DNA from: Lachnospiraceae bacterium
Lineage (GTDB): Bacteria; Bacillota; Clostridia; Lachnospirales; Lachnospiraceae
DNA length: 64,000 bases
Assembly: GCA_024687205.1 (NCBI GenBank)
Contig: JAILES010000064.1
Location: 1-64,000, forward strand
Direction: 5' to 3'
A program made the position numbers and the translations under genes. Under the pieces are notes generated by a model. The model was not told where the DNA came from, did no database searches, and was given only the letters and a program-made list of their open reading frames with translations. This document shows, piece after piece, positions 8,512-18,191 of this stretch; the first letter of the stretch is position 1; every line of letters starts with the position of its first letter.

Positions 8512-9654
8512 ATGAAAAAGAAGATAGCTATTATTTTTGCAGCAATGATGCTCTTTACCGCAGGCTGCGGCAATTCCGGAGCAACCAGATCGGCAGAAGC
8601 CGGAGCTTATAAGAATGCAGCTGCACCGGCTGCGGCCGCTACCAACGGTATCTATACCGAGAGTTACGAGAGCTACGGCGATCATGCAATGGGCGCCGAA
8701 GACTATGAAGAGTATGATGTGATGGAAATGGCTGACGAGACTTCCGGATCTACGGGATCTTCTTCACCCGATACTCCTGCTACCCAGGCCACCAACAGAA
8801 AGCTCATCCGCAATATCAGCATGCAGGTTGAGACCAGGGAATTTGACGAGCTGGTAGCAAAGGTAGATCAGAGAACCGCATTTTACGGCGGTTATACGGA
8901 GTACAGTTCAACCTATAACGGAAGTAATTATTCGGGCCGCAGGACCAGGACTTCCACTATGACACTGCGTATCCCGGCAAACAAGATGGACGAGTTCCTT
9001 TCGGAGGTTGCCGAGGCTTCCAACGTAGTACAGCGTGACGAGAACGTATCCGATGTGACTCTTAACTATGTGGATATGGAATCCCACAAGAACGCGCTGA
9101 AGGCCCAGGAAAAGCGCCTTATCGAGATGATGGACAAGGCTGAGACCATAGAGGATCTGATCACTCTCGAGAGCCGTCTTGGCGATATCAGATACCAGAT
9201 AGAGAGCATGGAAAGCCAGCTCCGTACCTATGACAATCAGGTTGATTATGCTACACTGCATTTAAGCATTACCGAAGTGGAAGAACTGACACCGGTTGAG
9301 GAGCAGAGCGACCTTGAATACATGCAGGAAGGCTTTTTCAGAAGCCTGAGGAATATCGGCGACAATATAAAGAATTTCTTCATGAACCTTGTAATAGATC
9401 TTCCTTACCTGCTGCTCTCAGTGCTTAAGCTGGTGATAGTACTCCTTATCGTAAGGTTCATCGCCCATAAGATCTTCGGTAAGAAGATCACAAAGAGAGT
9501 GATAGCATCTATCAGAAATAAGTTTGCCAAAAAGATACCTGAGGAAAAAGCAGCTGATACGGAAGTGATGGCTGATAACGAAAAGAAAGACAGCAAAGAG
9601 AAAGACAACAAAGACAAGGCAGAAGAGACAAAAGAGGAGAAAGCTGAAAAATGA
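8512..9654 (+). CDS. DUF4349 lipoprotein
   Basis: About 380 residues. A lipoprotein signal peptide ends in F-T-A-G-C, placing the lipidated Cys near residue 19. A Gly/Ala/Tyr-rich spacer follows. The DUF4349 domain begins at R-K-L-I-R-N-I-S-M-Q-V and includes a long coiled coil (K-A-Q-E-K-R-L-I-E-M-M). A membrane segment is near residues 288-312 (L-P-Y-L-L-L-S-V-L-K-L-V-I-V-L-L), and the tail is Lys/Glu-rich. So the protein is anchored at both ends with its main domain outside. I prefer ATG 8512 to ATG 8506 because GGAGGG at 8498-8503 is 8 bases from 8512 but 2 from 8506. Function of DUF4349 is unknown. It overlaps the next lipoprotein gene by 4 bases. Confidence 0.88.
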   Translation: MKKKIAIIFAAMMLFTAGCGNSGATRSAEAGAYKNAAAPAAAATNGIYTESYESYGDHAMGAEDYEEYDVMEMADETSGSTGSSSPDTPATQATNRKLIRNISMQVETREFDELVAKVDQRTAFYGGYTEYSSTYNGSNYSGRRTRTSTMTLRIPANKMDEFLSEVAEASNVVQRDENVSDVTLNYVDMESHKNALKAQEKRLIEMMDKAETIEDLITLESRLGDIRYQIESMESQLRTYDNQVDYATLHLSITEVEELTPVEEQSDLEYMQEGFFRSLRNIGDNIKNFFMNLVIDLPYLLLSVLKLVIVLLIVRFIAHKIFGKKITKRVIASIRNKFAKKIPEEKAADTEVMADNEKKDSKEKDNKDKAEETKEEKAEK

Positions 9655-11231
9655 AAAAAGTTTTGATACCGGCTTTATTACTGGCTGCAATGCTGGCAGG
9701 CTGCGGCGCCGAAGAAGAGGAAGTAAAGGAAAAGGAAGCCAGGGTACGTGAGGAGAAGGTGGTTGAGGAAGAGCCCACGCCTACTGAAGATCCCGGCAAT
9801 CCCGGTGTGATCCCCGAGCCCATGGAGGAACTGCATGCGGAATATCTTCCCCTGACGCTGGATAACCATCGGAACACCGTATACGATAAGGATATTGCGT
9901 ATAAGACACGTTTTGAGGGAAGCTATGATGAGCTGGTACTTAACTGTGACGATTATTACGGATTGAAATACTCCCTCGGAGAGGTCAACAAAAGCGTAAA
10001 AGAGGCTGTGGAAGAAGCGGCCGAAAATTATATGGAATACGCCTATGAAGACAGCGGCTTTGATGATGACTGGAGCTATTATTATTTCCGTGAATGCAGC
10101 GCTACCATAGACCGTGCAGACACCAAAGTCGTAAGCTTCAGGCTTTTATGGGGCGACTTTGCCGGAGGCGTGCATCCCAACAGCTATTACGAGGCATACT
10201 GCTTCAATACCGAAGACGGAAAGAAGCTTAAATTAAGCGATGTGATCGATACGGCTCATGAGCAGGAAATGTTAAGCCTTCTGGCTGAACGTGCACTGGA
10301 AAACAACCCGAACCTGGAAGATATGCTTTTCGATGATCTGCCCACGGCAATACAGAATCTGGCAGATTCGGAAGCGCTTACTTTTGATCTTGGCACCGAG
10401 GGTATCAATTTCTACTTCTCGCCTTACGAGATAGCGGCTTATGCTGCGGGATCCACGATAGTGACCATAGCTTATGATGAGATACCGGGGCTGATAAATG
10501 ATGAGTACAAGGTGCTTCCGAAGGACTACTTCATGCCTGTGGAATCTTCGGACCTGTTACAGACCCATACACTTGCTGACGGCCGTCAGGTGGCATTCCT
10601 CGGCGAGCCGGGAGATGAAGATAATTTTACCACACATATCTCCATCGACGGAACGGACTACACTTTTGAAGATTACGGGTATTATGCAGAGTTCTATCTG
10701 GCTGAAAAGAACGGCAGGAACTATGCATACCGTGAGATGCACCTGGATAATGATTATACTGAGGTGGCCGTATTTGACTTAAACGGTGCAAAGCCTGAGG
10801 AAACATCATATGCTTCCGCATCTTTCATGGAAGGTTCTTTCAACCCGGATTTCCTGCAGATGGTGTCCAGAGCTGACATCTTTTCAACCTATTCGGTGAT
10901 AAATGATTATAAGATAGATGATGACGGAAAACTCACAGAGCTTAATGATTATTACTTGATCCGGAAGTGGGACGAGGACTGGGACATAACGCTGAAGCAG
11001 GATATGGAGGGCGAAGGAAGAAGCAGCTTTGACAGTAATGATACCTATACGATCTTCCTCCATAAAGGTAATCATCTGAGCTTCTATGCTACAGACTGCG
11101 AGAGCTATGTGGATTTCGTGACCAATGAAGGAGATTACGTAAGGTTATATCTGGATCAGGGCGGTTATCCCCAGTCAATAAACGGTATTGACATAGAGGA
11201 GCTCTTTGATGGTATAATGTTTGCGGGATGA
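9651..11231 (+). CDS. Lipoprotein with DUF3298-type domain
   Basis: 526 residues beginning with a lipoprotein signal peptide (M-L-A-G-C, Cys near residue 19) and an acidic spacer. Residues ~60-290 resemble the paired DUF4163/DUF3298 region of secreted Firmicutes proteins such as RsiV and PdaC relatives, with the diagnostic [11 protein letters not shown] and [10 protein letters not shown]. The C-terminal half is rich in Asp and Tyr and is not recognised. The start overlaps the preceding DUF4349 gene by ATGA, so translation is probably coupled and the two may act together in the envelope. Substrate unknown. Confidence 0.75.
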   Translation: MKKVLIPALLLAAMLAGCGAEEEEVKEKEARVREEKVVEEEPTPTEDPGNPGVIPEPMEELHAEYLPLTLDNHRNTVYDKDIAYKTRFEGSYDELVLNCDDYYGLKYSLGEVNKSVKEAVEEAAENYMEYAYEDSGFDDDWSYYYFRECSATIDRADTKVVSFRLLWGDFAGGVHPNSYYEAYCFNTEDGKKLKLSDVIDTAHEQEMLSLLAERALENNPNLEDMLFDDLPTAIQNLADSEALTFDLGTEGINFYFSPYEIAAYAAGSTIVTIAYDEIPGLINDEYKVLPKDYFMPVESSDLLQTHTLADGRQVAFLGEPGDEDNFTTHISIDGTDYTFEDYGYYAEFYLAEKNGRNYAYREMHLDNDYTEVAVFDLNGAKPEETSYASASFMEGSFNPDFLQMVSRADIFSTYSVINDYKIDDDGKLTELNDYYLIRKWDEDWDITLKQDMEGEGRSSFDSNDTYTIFLHKGNHLSFYATDCESYVDFVTNEGDYVRLYLDQGGYPQSINGIDIEELFDGIMFAG

Positions 11232-11518
11232 GAGCATACGTATATATACTCAGATGCTCTGACGGGAGTCTCTATACAGGCTATACGACCGATATCGACC
11301 GGCGTGTGAAGGAACATAATGAAGGTAAGAACGGGGCGAAAGCAACCCGCTTCAGACGGCCGGTAAAGCTTGTATACAGCGAGTGTTTTGAGCATGAAGA
11401 TATGTCAGAGGCTAAAAAGCTGGCTCAGAAGAGGGAATGGCATATCAAACATGTCTTAAATAAACAACAAAAAGAAGCTCTGGTAAAGGAGGGGAAAAAT
11501 GAAAAAGATCTTGAATAA
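11228..11518 (+). CDS. GIY-YIG nuclease family protein
   Basis: 96 residues, a complete stand-alone GIY-YIG domain of the YhbQ/YazA type. It opens with [17 protein letters not shown], which holds the two motif tyrosines, followed by R-V-K-E-H-N and the conserved late glutamate region (A-Q-K-R-E-W-H-I-K). The family has a DNA nuclease fold; physiological roles of the short members are poorly known. It overlaps the lipoprotein gene by 4 bases at ATGA and the next gene by 20 bases, so it sits inside the same operon. Confidence 0.87.
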   Translation: MRAYVYILRCSDGSLYTGYTTDIDRRVKEHNEGKNGAKATRFRRPVKLVYSECFEHEDMSEAKKLAQKREWHIKHVLNKQQKEALVKEGKNEKDLE

Positions 11519-12011
11519 TACTTCAATGGTGACAGATGTGATATTACTGATACTGGGTGTCATAATGCTCTGCCGTCCCTGGGATGTTATGTCCAACATC
11601 GTAAGGGTGATCGGTATCCTGCTTGTGATAGTCGGAGCGGTAGTCATCATCACGGCAGTGATGGGAGGAAAGATAGATTCTTCTAAGCTTCCTACCATAA
11701 TCGGCGGAGTGGGAACCGTAGTGGCAGGTATTATTTTCTGGAGCAGGCCCTGGATAGTGGTCAATGCAGTGGAAAAGGTATTCGGTATCATCATCGTTCT
11801 TCACGGTGTGATGAACCTGTCCAAGGCACTCAGGGTAGGAAAGCAGGAGAAGATACCTGTGGAGCTGATCCTTTCGGTTGTTTCCATAGTGCTTGGCGTG
11901 CTGGTATTCTTCGGGATCTTCGGAGCAACCCAGGTTGTCAAGATCATAGGTGCAGTGCTTATATTCAACAGCTGCCTGTCCATCTGGACATCACTCAAAA
12001 ACAGCTTATAA
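11499..12011 (+). CDS. DUF308 (HdeD-like) membrane protein
   Basis: 170 residues, almost entirely hydrophobic, with about six membrane segments arranged as repeated pairs (for example [10 protein letters not shown] and [13 protein letters not shown]). This is the DUF308 pattern found in HdeD-like proteins. AAAGGAGGGG precedes the ATG, and the start overlaps the GIY-YIG gene by 20 bases. It is the last gene before a strong terminator. The molecular role is unknown; E. coli HdeD is linked to acid resistance, which need not apply here. Confidence 0.78.
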   Translation: MKKILNNTSMVTDVILLILGVIMLCRPWDVMSNIVRVIGILLVIVGAVVIITAVMGGKIDSSKLPTIIGGVGTVVAGIIFWSRPWIVVNAVEKVFGIIIVLHGVMNLSKALRVGKQEKIPVELILSVVSIVLGVLVFFGIFGATQVVKIIGAVLIFNSCLSIWTSLKNSL

Positions 12012-12046
12012 GACTTAAAGCGTAAAGAGATCGATGAAAATGAAAG

Positions 12047-12078
12047 TAGCGGGATAGTAAGATATCCCGCTATTTTTT
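12047..12078 (+). terminator. Rho-independent terminator
   Basis: A 10-base perfect stem, TAGCGGGATA (12047-12056) against TATCCCGCTA (12063-12072), is followed by a T-run. It closes the lipoprotein/GIY-YIG/DUF308 operon. Confidence 0.9.
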
Positions 12079-12104
12079 GGAAGAAGCATCAGGGGGCTCA
12101 TCTA

Positions 12105-12133
12105 TTGCATTTTCGGCTGATTTCGTATATAAT
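12105..12133 (+). promoter_or_regulatory. Sigma-A-type promoter of xpaC-telA
   Basis: TTGCAT (12105-12110), a 17-base spacer and TATAAT (12128-12133). The xpaC start codon is at 12142, so the expected transcription start is within a base or two of the ATG. Confidence 0.75.
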
Positions 12134-12141
12134 TATAGACT

Positions 12142-13431
12142 ATGGCAGATCAGGATATGAGACAAGTTAAGGAAGAATGGAAGCAGATCGGTGAGGATGT
12201 GAGCCGCACCGTTCAGGATGCCATTATGTCCGGCGATTACCGCAATCTGAGCAGTCATATCAGTGAGCTGACTTCAAGGGTCTTTGATAACGTAGGCAGG
12301 ACCATCAATGCTTCCGGAGTAAGCGATACGCTGAACGGGAGAAATATCCCGGGTTACAGGAACAGCGTGACCGGAGCCAATGATTATCAGTCTACGAGAA
12401 CCTATCAGTATATCCGCAATGTAAATGAAGCCAGGAGAAACCAGCCCCAGCAGATGCAGGTGCATCAGTATAATCCTTTATACCGCAGGCCCACTGCTAC
12501 CAAGGTGCTTGCCATATTAGGAGCGGTCTTCGGCTTTTCTCTTTTCGGTATATTCAGTATCTTTACACTTATAGGCCTGGCTATATCCATTGAAGAAGCG
12601 GATATGATATTCATGGCCATCATTTTCGGACTGCTGGCTATTTTCAACGGATCCTGCGGCGGCGTCAGCGTCAGCAAGATCAATGAGACTACTTTATTTG
12701 AAAGGATATTAAGACTGCTGGGGGACAAGACCTACGGAAGCATAGAAGAACTCGCTTCGATGCTCAACATGAGGCCCGATAAGCTTAAGAAGAAACTTAA
12801 GAAGATGATCGCAAAGGGCTGGTTCAGACAGGGTCATCTGGATAGCGAGGAAACCACGCTGATCACCAGTCATGCCACATATCAGAACTATCTGGATTCC
12901 AAGCAGGCATCCATCGAGATAAGGCAGCAGAAAGAGGAAGAAGACGCACGCGTAAATGCTGAATATGCACAGTTCTCTCCTGCCCAGAGAGAGATCATAA
13001 TGCAGGGTGAACAGTATGTTCAGGAGATCCACAAGTGCAATGACGAGATACCCGGAGAGATCATCTCCGAGAAGATAGCACGCATGGAGAATTCGATTTC
13101 CATGATCATCGGAAGGGCAAAGGAAGAGCCTTCGCTTACAGGCGATCTAAGAAGGCTGATGAACTACTATCTGCCCACGACGGTCAAGTTGCTCAAAGCA
13201 TATGCAGACCTTGACAAACAGGGTAAAAGCAGTGAAAATATTGAACAGTCGAAGAAAGAGATCGAGGATACGATAGATACGATGAACGCAGCTTTTGATA
13301 AGCTCTTCGATTCCATGTTCGAAGTGACCAGCATGGATATCTCCACGGACGCATCCGTGATGAAGACCCTGCTGGAACAGGAAGGCCTTACGGGCCACAG
13401 CTTCGGTTCAAATACTACGTTACCATTATAA
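12142..13431 (+). CDS. XpaC-family protein (5-bromo-4-chloroindolyl phosphate hydrolysis family)
   Basis: 429 residues. A polar N-terminal region is followed by two adjacent membrane segments near residues 118-170 (L-A-I-L-G-A-V-F-G-F-S-L-F-G and M-A-I-I-F-G-L-L-A-I-F). A cytoplasmic helical region follows, including a winged-helix-like stretch (S-I-E-E-L-A-S-M-L-N-M-R-P-D-K-L) and a coiled coil. This layout and the telA neighbour 24 bases downstream match the xpaC-telA operons of Firmicutes. The family name comes from a screen phenotype; the real function is unclear, with links to toxic anion resistance. No ribosome site precedes the ATG and the -10 box ends 8 bases before it. Confidence 0.72.
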   Translation: MADQDMRQVKEEWKQIGEDVSRTVQDAIMSGDYRNLSSHISELTSRVFDNVGRTINASGVSDTLNGRNIPGYRNSVTGANDYQSTRTYQYIRNVNEARRNQPQQMQVHQYNPLYRRPTATKVLAILGAVFGFSLFGIFSIFTLIGLAISIEEADMIFMAIIFGLLAIFNGSCGGVSVSKINETTLFERILRLLGDKTYGSIEELASMLNMRPDKLKKKLKKMIAKGWFRQGHLDSEETTLITSHATYQNYLDSKQASIEIRQQKEEEDARVNAEYAQFSPAQREIIMQGEQYVQEIHKCNDEIPGEIISEKIARMENSISMIIGRAKEEPSLTGDLRRLMNYYLPTTVKLLKAYADLDKQGKSSENIEQSKKEIEDTIDTMNAAFDKLFDSMFEVTSMDISTDASVMKTLLEQEGLTGHSFGSNTTLPL

Positions 13432-13455
13432 AACTAAAGGGGGAAGGAGATAATC

Positions 13456-14634
13456 ATGGAAGAAAACGAAATTGCAACTGCGATAAATGAGGCTCCCGCT
13501 GCGCCTACACTTACGCTGGATCCTTTTGGAACAGCTGCGCAGACAGCTCAGGCAGCAGAACCGGTACCCGCTCCTACACTGGGGCTAACCGGAAAGGCTG
13601 CTGTGGAGGAACACCAGCTTACAGCCGAAGAGAAAAAGATGGTGGATGATTTTGCGGCACAGATAGATATCACCGATTCCAACACGGTGATGACCTATGG
13701 TGCGGCTACCCAGCAGAAGATGGCTGACTTCTCGGATAAGGCACTTGACAATGTGCGTACCAAGGATATGGGAGAGATAGGCGGACTTCTTTCCGGCGTG
13801 GTGACAGAGCTGAAAGGCTTCAATGAAGAAGAAAAAGGCTTTATGGGTCTGTTCAAGAAACCCGTGAACAAGCTCGGAATGATGAAAGCCAAGTATGACA
13901 AGGCAGAGGTCAATATCAACAAGATCGTTGACGTGCTTGAGGGACATGAGACCAAGCTCATGAAGGATTCGGCTATGCTGGATAAGATGTATGAGATGAA
14001 CCTCACCTATTACAAGGAGCTGTCCATGTACATACTGGCCGGCAAGAAGAAGCTGAACGAGGCCGAGACCGTGACGCTGCCTGCCCTTCAGAAGAAGGCA
14101 CAGGAGTCACAGCTTCCCGAGGATGCACAGGCAGCAAGGGACTATCAGGACATGTGCGAGAGATTTTCCAAGAAGATCGTGGATCTGGAACTGACCAGGA
14201 CCATCGCTATGCAGACAGCTCCCCAGATAAGGATGATCCAGGCCAACGATATACAGATGGTGGACAAGATCCGTTCAACTGTCGTCAATACCATCCCTCT
14301 GTGGAAGAGCCAGATGGTCATTGCTCTCGGCATCCAGAATGCTACAGAGGCAGCAAAGGCACAGCATGCCGTTACGGATATGACCAACCAGCTGCTGCAG
14401 GCCAATGCCGAAGCTCTCAAGGTAGCTACCATAGAGACCGAGAAGGAAGCTCAGCGCGGTATAGTTGATATCGAGACCCTCAACAAGACGAACCAGAGCC
14501 TGATCAGCACCTTTGATGAGGTGATGAAGATACAGGCAGAGGGCCGTGAGAAGCGTAAACAGGCCGAGGACGAGATGCTCCGCATGGAGAACGAACTGAA
14601 AGCAAAGCTGCTGGAAGTAAGGAATATGAAATAA
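13456..14634 (+). CDS. telA: Toxic anion resistance protein, TelA/KlaA family
   Basis: 392 residues, soluble and mostly helical, of normal TelA length. After a Pro/Ala-rich N-terminus it runs through the family's conserved regions: M-T-Y-G-A-A-T-Q-Q-K-M-A-D-F-S, then G-F-M-G-L-F-K-K-P, then M-Y-E-M-N-L-T-Y-Y-K-E-L and T-A-P-Q-I-R-M-I-Q. GGGGGAAGGAG precedes the ATG. Relatives are linked to tellurite and other stress resistance in several bacteria and nearly always accompany an XpaC-like membrane protein, as here, so the two probably work as one unit. A strong terminator follows. Confidence 0.9.
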   Translation: MEENEIATAINEAPAAPTLTLDPFGTAAQTAQAAEPVPAPTLGLTGKAAVEEHQLTAEEKKMVDDFAAQIDITDSNTVMTYGAATQQKMADFSDKALDNVRTKDMGEIGGLLSGVVTELKGFNEEEKGFMGLFKKPVNKLGMMKAKYDKAEVNINKIVDVLEGHETKLMKDSAMLDKMYEMNLTYYKELSMYILAGKKKLNEAETVTLPALQKKAQESQLPEDAQAARDYQDMCERFSKKIVDLELTRTIAMQTAPQIRMIQANDIQMVDKIRSTVVNTIPLWKSQMVIALGIQNATEAAKAQHAVTDMTNQLLQANAEALKVATIETEKEAQRGIVDIETLNKTNQSLISTFDEVMKIQAEGREKRKQAEDEMLRMENELKAKLLEVRNMK

Positions 14635-14661
14635 GAGGGGAAGCCTTTTTTGAACTGATGA

Positions 14662-14689
14662 ACGCCGTACCACATGGTACGGCGTTTTT
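14662..14689 (+). terminator. Rho-independent terminator after telA
   Basis: A perfect 10-base stem, ACGCCGTACC (14662-14671) with loop ACAT and GGTACGGCGT (14676-14685), followed by T residues. Confidence 0.92.
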
Positions 14690-14692
14690 ATG

Positions 14693-14721
14693 TTTACTTA
14701 CCCCTGTTAACGTGGTATAAT
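14693..14721 (+). promoter_or_regulatory. Promoter of the 11-gene operon
   Basis: TTTACT (14693-14698), a 17-base spacer and TATAAT (14716-14721). It lies directly after the telA terminator and is the only clear promoter before the gene run ending at 25574. Confidence 0.8.
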
Positions 14722-14760
14722 TAGCATTGGTGTATTATGCAGTAATTGGGGATTTGCGGT

Positions 14761-15585
14761 ATGGCGAAGAAGTCAAAAGAAGAACTTGAAAAAGAATATA
14801 TCGCAAAAGAAGAAGCTGAACTGGAAAAGCTCAGGGAAAGAGCCAGACAGCTTCAGCAGAAGGAAGATGAAGCGGAGAGAAAGAGGGCTCTGATTAAAAA
14901 AGTGATCCTCTTTAAGTTTGTGATCCCCGGACTGATACTTGCAGGTATAGTCATATACATCATGGGATGTTTCAGAAGCTGTAGCAGTAAGCCCATAAAA
15001 GAACCCGCCGAAGTACTTGAGGAAGTGGGAACCGCAGTTGAAGAAGCCGCAGAGGCAATCGTAGATGAAGTGATAATCGGTGAAGAAGGTGAATACCGTT
15101 ACATCACCGAGACTACGCTGAGTGAAGTGGTTTCTACGGCCGTGCTGTACACCGCAAGCTATCCCTATAACGGCTTCATCGGCATTAAGGATGCCGGAGG
15201 TACGATACAGTACTATGTGGCTTACAAAGGTCATGTAAAAGCCGGTTTTGATTTTGATAAAGTCAAGGTAAGTCTTGATGAAGATAACAATAAGATAACG
15301 GTGACACTGCCTGAACTGAATCCTCTTGAGATAAGCGTGGAGAACGATCTGGATTATCTCTTAATGGATGACAAGGTGAACAGGGAAGGACTGTTTTCAC
15401 AGGCCTATGCTGCTGCAGAGGAAGACTTGAAAGAGAGGATGAAGGATGATGCGGCGATAAAGAATGCTTCCATAGAATCCGCAAAGACCGCGGAAATGGC
15501 GCTTCTGAAGCCCTGGGTAGAGCAGGTGGATCCCGACAGGGATTATACCATTGAAGTAAAGTATGCAGGGGAGGCAGGGCAATGA
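14761..15585 (+). CDS. Membrane-anchored DUF4230 protein
   Basis: 274 residues. A charged coiled N-terminus (K-E-E-L-E-K-E-Y) leads into one membrane segment near residues 47-67 (F-K-F-V-I-P-G-L-I-L-A-G-I-V-I-Y-I). The DUF4230 domain then runs from ~115 (Y-I-T-E-T-T-L-S-E-V-V) to the end, including Y-K-G-H-V-K-A-G-F-D-F and I-T-V-T-L-P-E-L. Orientation with the domain outside is likely. I chose ATG 14761 with GGGG 9 bases upstream over the TTG at 14746. It overlaps the next gene, a second DUF4230 protein, by 4 bases. Function of the family is unknown. Confidence 0.82.
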   Translation: MAKKSKEELEKEYIAKEEAELEKLRERARQLQQKEDEAERKRALIKKVILFKFVIPGLILAGIVIYIMGCFRSCSSKPIKEPAEVLEEVGTAVEEAAEAIVDEVIIGEEGEYRYITETTLSEVVSTAVLYTASYPYNGFIGIKDAGGTIQYYVAYKGHVKAGFDFDKVKVSLDEDNNKITVTLPELNPLEISVENDLDYLLMDDKVNREGLFSQAYAAAEEDLKERMKDDAAIKNASIESAKTAEMALLKPWVEQVDPDRDYTIEVKYAGEAGQ

Positions 15586-16241
15586 AGAAATATCTTTTGA
15601 TGATATTACTGCTCCTTGCCCTTTGTCTGCAGGGATGCGGTGAAGAAAAAGAAGAAGAGGTCGAAGCAACACCGACACCGGTACCTACCGCTACGCCCAC
15701 GCCTACGCCGATACCGACACCCACGCCGATACCGAAGCCCCAGGTGAATCCCGATATCAGCAGGATCAGAGCCATTGCGGAGCTTGCAACACTGAAGTGC
15801 ACCTATCATAACGTTGCCAAGGGTGTGCAGGAAGCGGGAACGGGCTTGAGCCATGTAGGTGAGAAATCCAGGGAATTCTGGATGGAATTCGACGGTGAAG
15901 TGACCATAAGTTATCCGCTTGATAAGATCAGCATGACACAGGATGGGAATGAGATACATATCGTACTTCCGGATCCGAATGTTGACTGCAGATTATTATC
16001 GGATTCACTTTTGAACGGAAACTATGTTGTTGAGAGTGATAACAGATTTCAGCAGAATCCGATAAGAGTTGAGAACGAGAATAAGGCCGTGAATGATGCG
16101 GTGGAAAATATGAAAGCTGATGTGATGAGTAACTCATCACTGCTGATATCGGCTGAAAGCCAGGCCAGGATGCTGATAGAGAATTACATCCGTCAGATAG
16201 GAAAGCTTACGGATGTTGATTACCGTGTCATCTGGGACTGA
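15582..16241 (+). CDS. DUF4230 lipoprotein
   Basis: 219 residues with a lipoprotein signal peptide (C-L-Q-G-C, Cys near residue 19). A Thr-Pro repeat spacer follows (T-P-T-P-V-P-T-A-T-P), a typical extracytoplasmic stalk. A DUF4230-like domain comes next: A-T-L-K-C-T-Y-H-N-V, E-V-T-I-S-Y-P-L-D and I-H-I-V-L-P-D-P. It is a paralogue of the preceding membrane-anchored protein and overlaps it by 4 bases. The pair probably forms one complex at the outer face of the membrane; this is inferred from the shared domain and coupling. Confidence 0.8.
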   Translation: MKKYLLMILLLLALCLQGCGEEKEEEVEATPTPVPTATPTPTPIPTPTPIPKPQVNPDISRIRAIAELATLKCTYHNVAKGVQEAGTGLSHVGEKSREFWMEFDGEVTISYPLDKISMTQDGNEIHIVLPDPNVDCRLLSDSLLNGNYVVESDNRFQQNPIRVENENKAVNDAVENMKADVMSNSSLLISAESQARMLIENYIRQIGKLTDVDYRVIWD

Positions 16242-16259
16242 TGAAAGGAGAAGAGACTG

Positions 16260-18191
16260 TTGAACGTTGAAGCGAGTTTTGCTTTTGCGGCAATAGTAAT
16301 ATCGATACTTATTCTGTATTACTATTACAAGCTCAATAAAGTAAAAAACACTCAGGGAACATTTTTTGTATGCCTGGTCGTCGACAATACTCTGACGGCT
16401 TTGTCTTCATACATGAAATGGGCCGTGGCTAAATATGTTCCCAATGCAGGCGAAGCGTTTTACGATTCGATGTCTTATATCTATTTCATCACCCATGTGC
16501 TGATGATAGTATTTTTCTTCCTGTATATCTACAGTGATGTCCGTTCCTGGAGAGAGATGCCTCAGAGGGCAAAGATCTTTGTTATAATGCCTATTGTTTT
16601 TTCACTCTCCTTCATAGCAACCAATCCCATACATCACATGGTCTATTCATATAACGGAAGCCTGTACTGCAGAGAATCCGGAATAATCGTAGCGTATCTT
16701 ACTTTTGCATATTATTATCTGATAACCATCCTGGTGATCATCCTGTTCCACAAGAGTTTTGCAAACAAAGACAGAGCCGTGGTGCTGACACTTATGGGCA
16801 TAGGACTGCTCAGCGTGGCTATACAGCTGATCTTCCCGGAGATGCAGGTGGAAGTATTTGCGATAGCCCTTTCATCACTGATGCTTTTCCTCTTTATACA
16901 GAACCCTACGGAACAGATAGATGCGATGCTCAGAACCTACAGCAGAAGTGCCTTTTCCGAAAAGATGCGTGACAATATCATATCAAGAAGGCGTTTTGAT
17001 CTGATAGTCGTTGACATCAGAAGCTACAGGGATTATGAGGCAAAACACGAAAAGGGCGGCAGGCCTCTTATGAAGGAAGCGGCATCCCGTATTAAAGAGA
17101 TAGCTTCCGAAGCCGAGGTATACAGAGTTGCGGAGAATGCCCTTGCGATCGAGATCATCAGGCCCAAAGCAAGAGAGACAACGGAACTGATAAAGAGGAT
17201 AGAGGAAGAACTGGATAAGATCTGGGAGATCGATGATGAGCAGATATCCCTGCAGGGACATTTGCTTAGGCTGAGCATGCCCGGAGATATCAGTGATAAT
17301 GAGCAGCTGCAGATTCTGATCGAACGTTTCAGGAACAATTCCTTTGAGAACAGATGCATGACAGCCGAGAACTTCGATATGCAGAGCCTTGACAGATACA
17401 GGCGTATTTCTGCGGCGCTGGCACGTGTTATTGATAAGAAGCAGTTTGAGATCAGATATACGCCGGTGTATTCGATGGCTTTGTCACGAGTGATAGGCGG
17501 AGAGATCGCGGTGCGTTTTTATGACGATGATCTCGGATATGTATATCATGATGAGATATTCAGTTATGCGGAAAGAAGCGGACATGCCCTGCAGCTCGGA
17601 GAGCTTATGTTTGAAGACATCTGCAGCTTTATATCTGAGCACAGGCTGTCGGATTTCGGTCTGTCCTTCCTGCTGCTTAAGATAATGCCGGGCATCAGCA
17701 TGCAGCCGGGAATGTATGCAAAACTCAAGCAGATAACGGATAAATACAATATAGATCCCAGGATATTCTGTCTGCAGATCACGGAGCAGACAGTATCAAG
17801 GGCTACGCAGCTGTTCAAGCAAAACATAAATGAAATGCATGAGGCAGGCATAAGGTTCTGTCTGGAAGATTACGGCAGCGGATTCACAAGCATTGCTTCG
17901 GTGTACGAGATGCCCTTCTCCATACTGATGGTGAACCATTCAGTCATGCATGCTGCCATGAGTAATGAAAAAGCACGTATCACGATGGACAGTACCCTGG
18001 CTATGGCAAGGGATCTGTCAATGATGACTATGGTTGCGGGTATCAACGATGACAAGATGTTCAATGTGATATCCGACATGGCCTGTGATTTTGCGATAGG
18101 TAACTATTTCTTTGAACAGCTGGACGGAGAAGAGTTCCTGAAGGTTGTTAAGATATCTGCGGAAGAAAGAGACGGGGAGGGAGACATATGA
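16260..18191 (+). CDS. 7-TM protein with degenerate GGDEF and EAL domains
   Basis: 643 residues from a TTG start, with AAAGGAG about 9 bases upstream. Seven membrane segments lie in residues ~4-214. A GGDEF-like region lacking the GGDEF motif follows, then an EAL-like domain (~380-635). The EAL domain lacks key catalytic positions: E-A-L is replaced by E-I-A, the D-D-F-G-T-G loop reads E-D-Y-G-S-G, the K-I-D site reads M-V-N, and Q-G-Y is replaced by I-G-N. It is therefore unlikely to cleave cyclic di-GMP and may bind it or a partner instead. Its stop overlaps the start of a paralogue with an intact EAL domain, suggesting the two act together. Confidence 0.85.
   Translation: MNVEASFAFAAIVISILILYYYYKLNKVKNTQGTFFVCLVVDNTLTALSSYMKWAVAKYVPNAGEAFYDSMSYIYFITHVLMIVFFFLYIYSDVRSWREMPQRAKIFVIMPIVFSLSFIATNPIHHMVYSYNGSLYCRESGIIVAYLTFAYYYLITILVIILFHKSFANKDRAVVLTLMGIGLLSVAIQLIFPEMQVEVFAIALSSLMLFLFIQNPTEQIDAMLRTYSRSAFSEKMRDNIISRRRFDLIVVDIRSYRDYEAKHEKGGRPLMKEAASRIKEIASEAEVYRVAENALAIEIIRPKARETTELIKRIEEELDKIWEIDDEQISLQGHLLRLSMPGDISDNEQLQILIERFRNNSFENRCMTAENFDMQSLDRYRRISAALARVIDKKQFEIRYTPVYSMALSRVIGGEIAVRFYDDDLGYVYHDEIFSYAERSGHALQLGELMFEDICSFISEHRLSDFGLSFLLLKIMPGISMQPGMYAKLKQITDKYNIDPRIFCLQITEQTVSRATQLFKQNINEMHEAGIRFCLEDYGSGFTSIASVYEMPFSILMVNHSVMHAAMSNEKARITMDSTLAMARDLSMMTMVAGINDDKMFNVISDMACDFAIGNYFFEQLDGEEFLKVVKISAEERDGEGDI

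Noticed and set aside
16920..17370. Active diguanylate cyclase (GGDEF) in the EAL proteins
   Set aside because: No GGDEF/GGEEF motif is present at the expected place in either protein.
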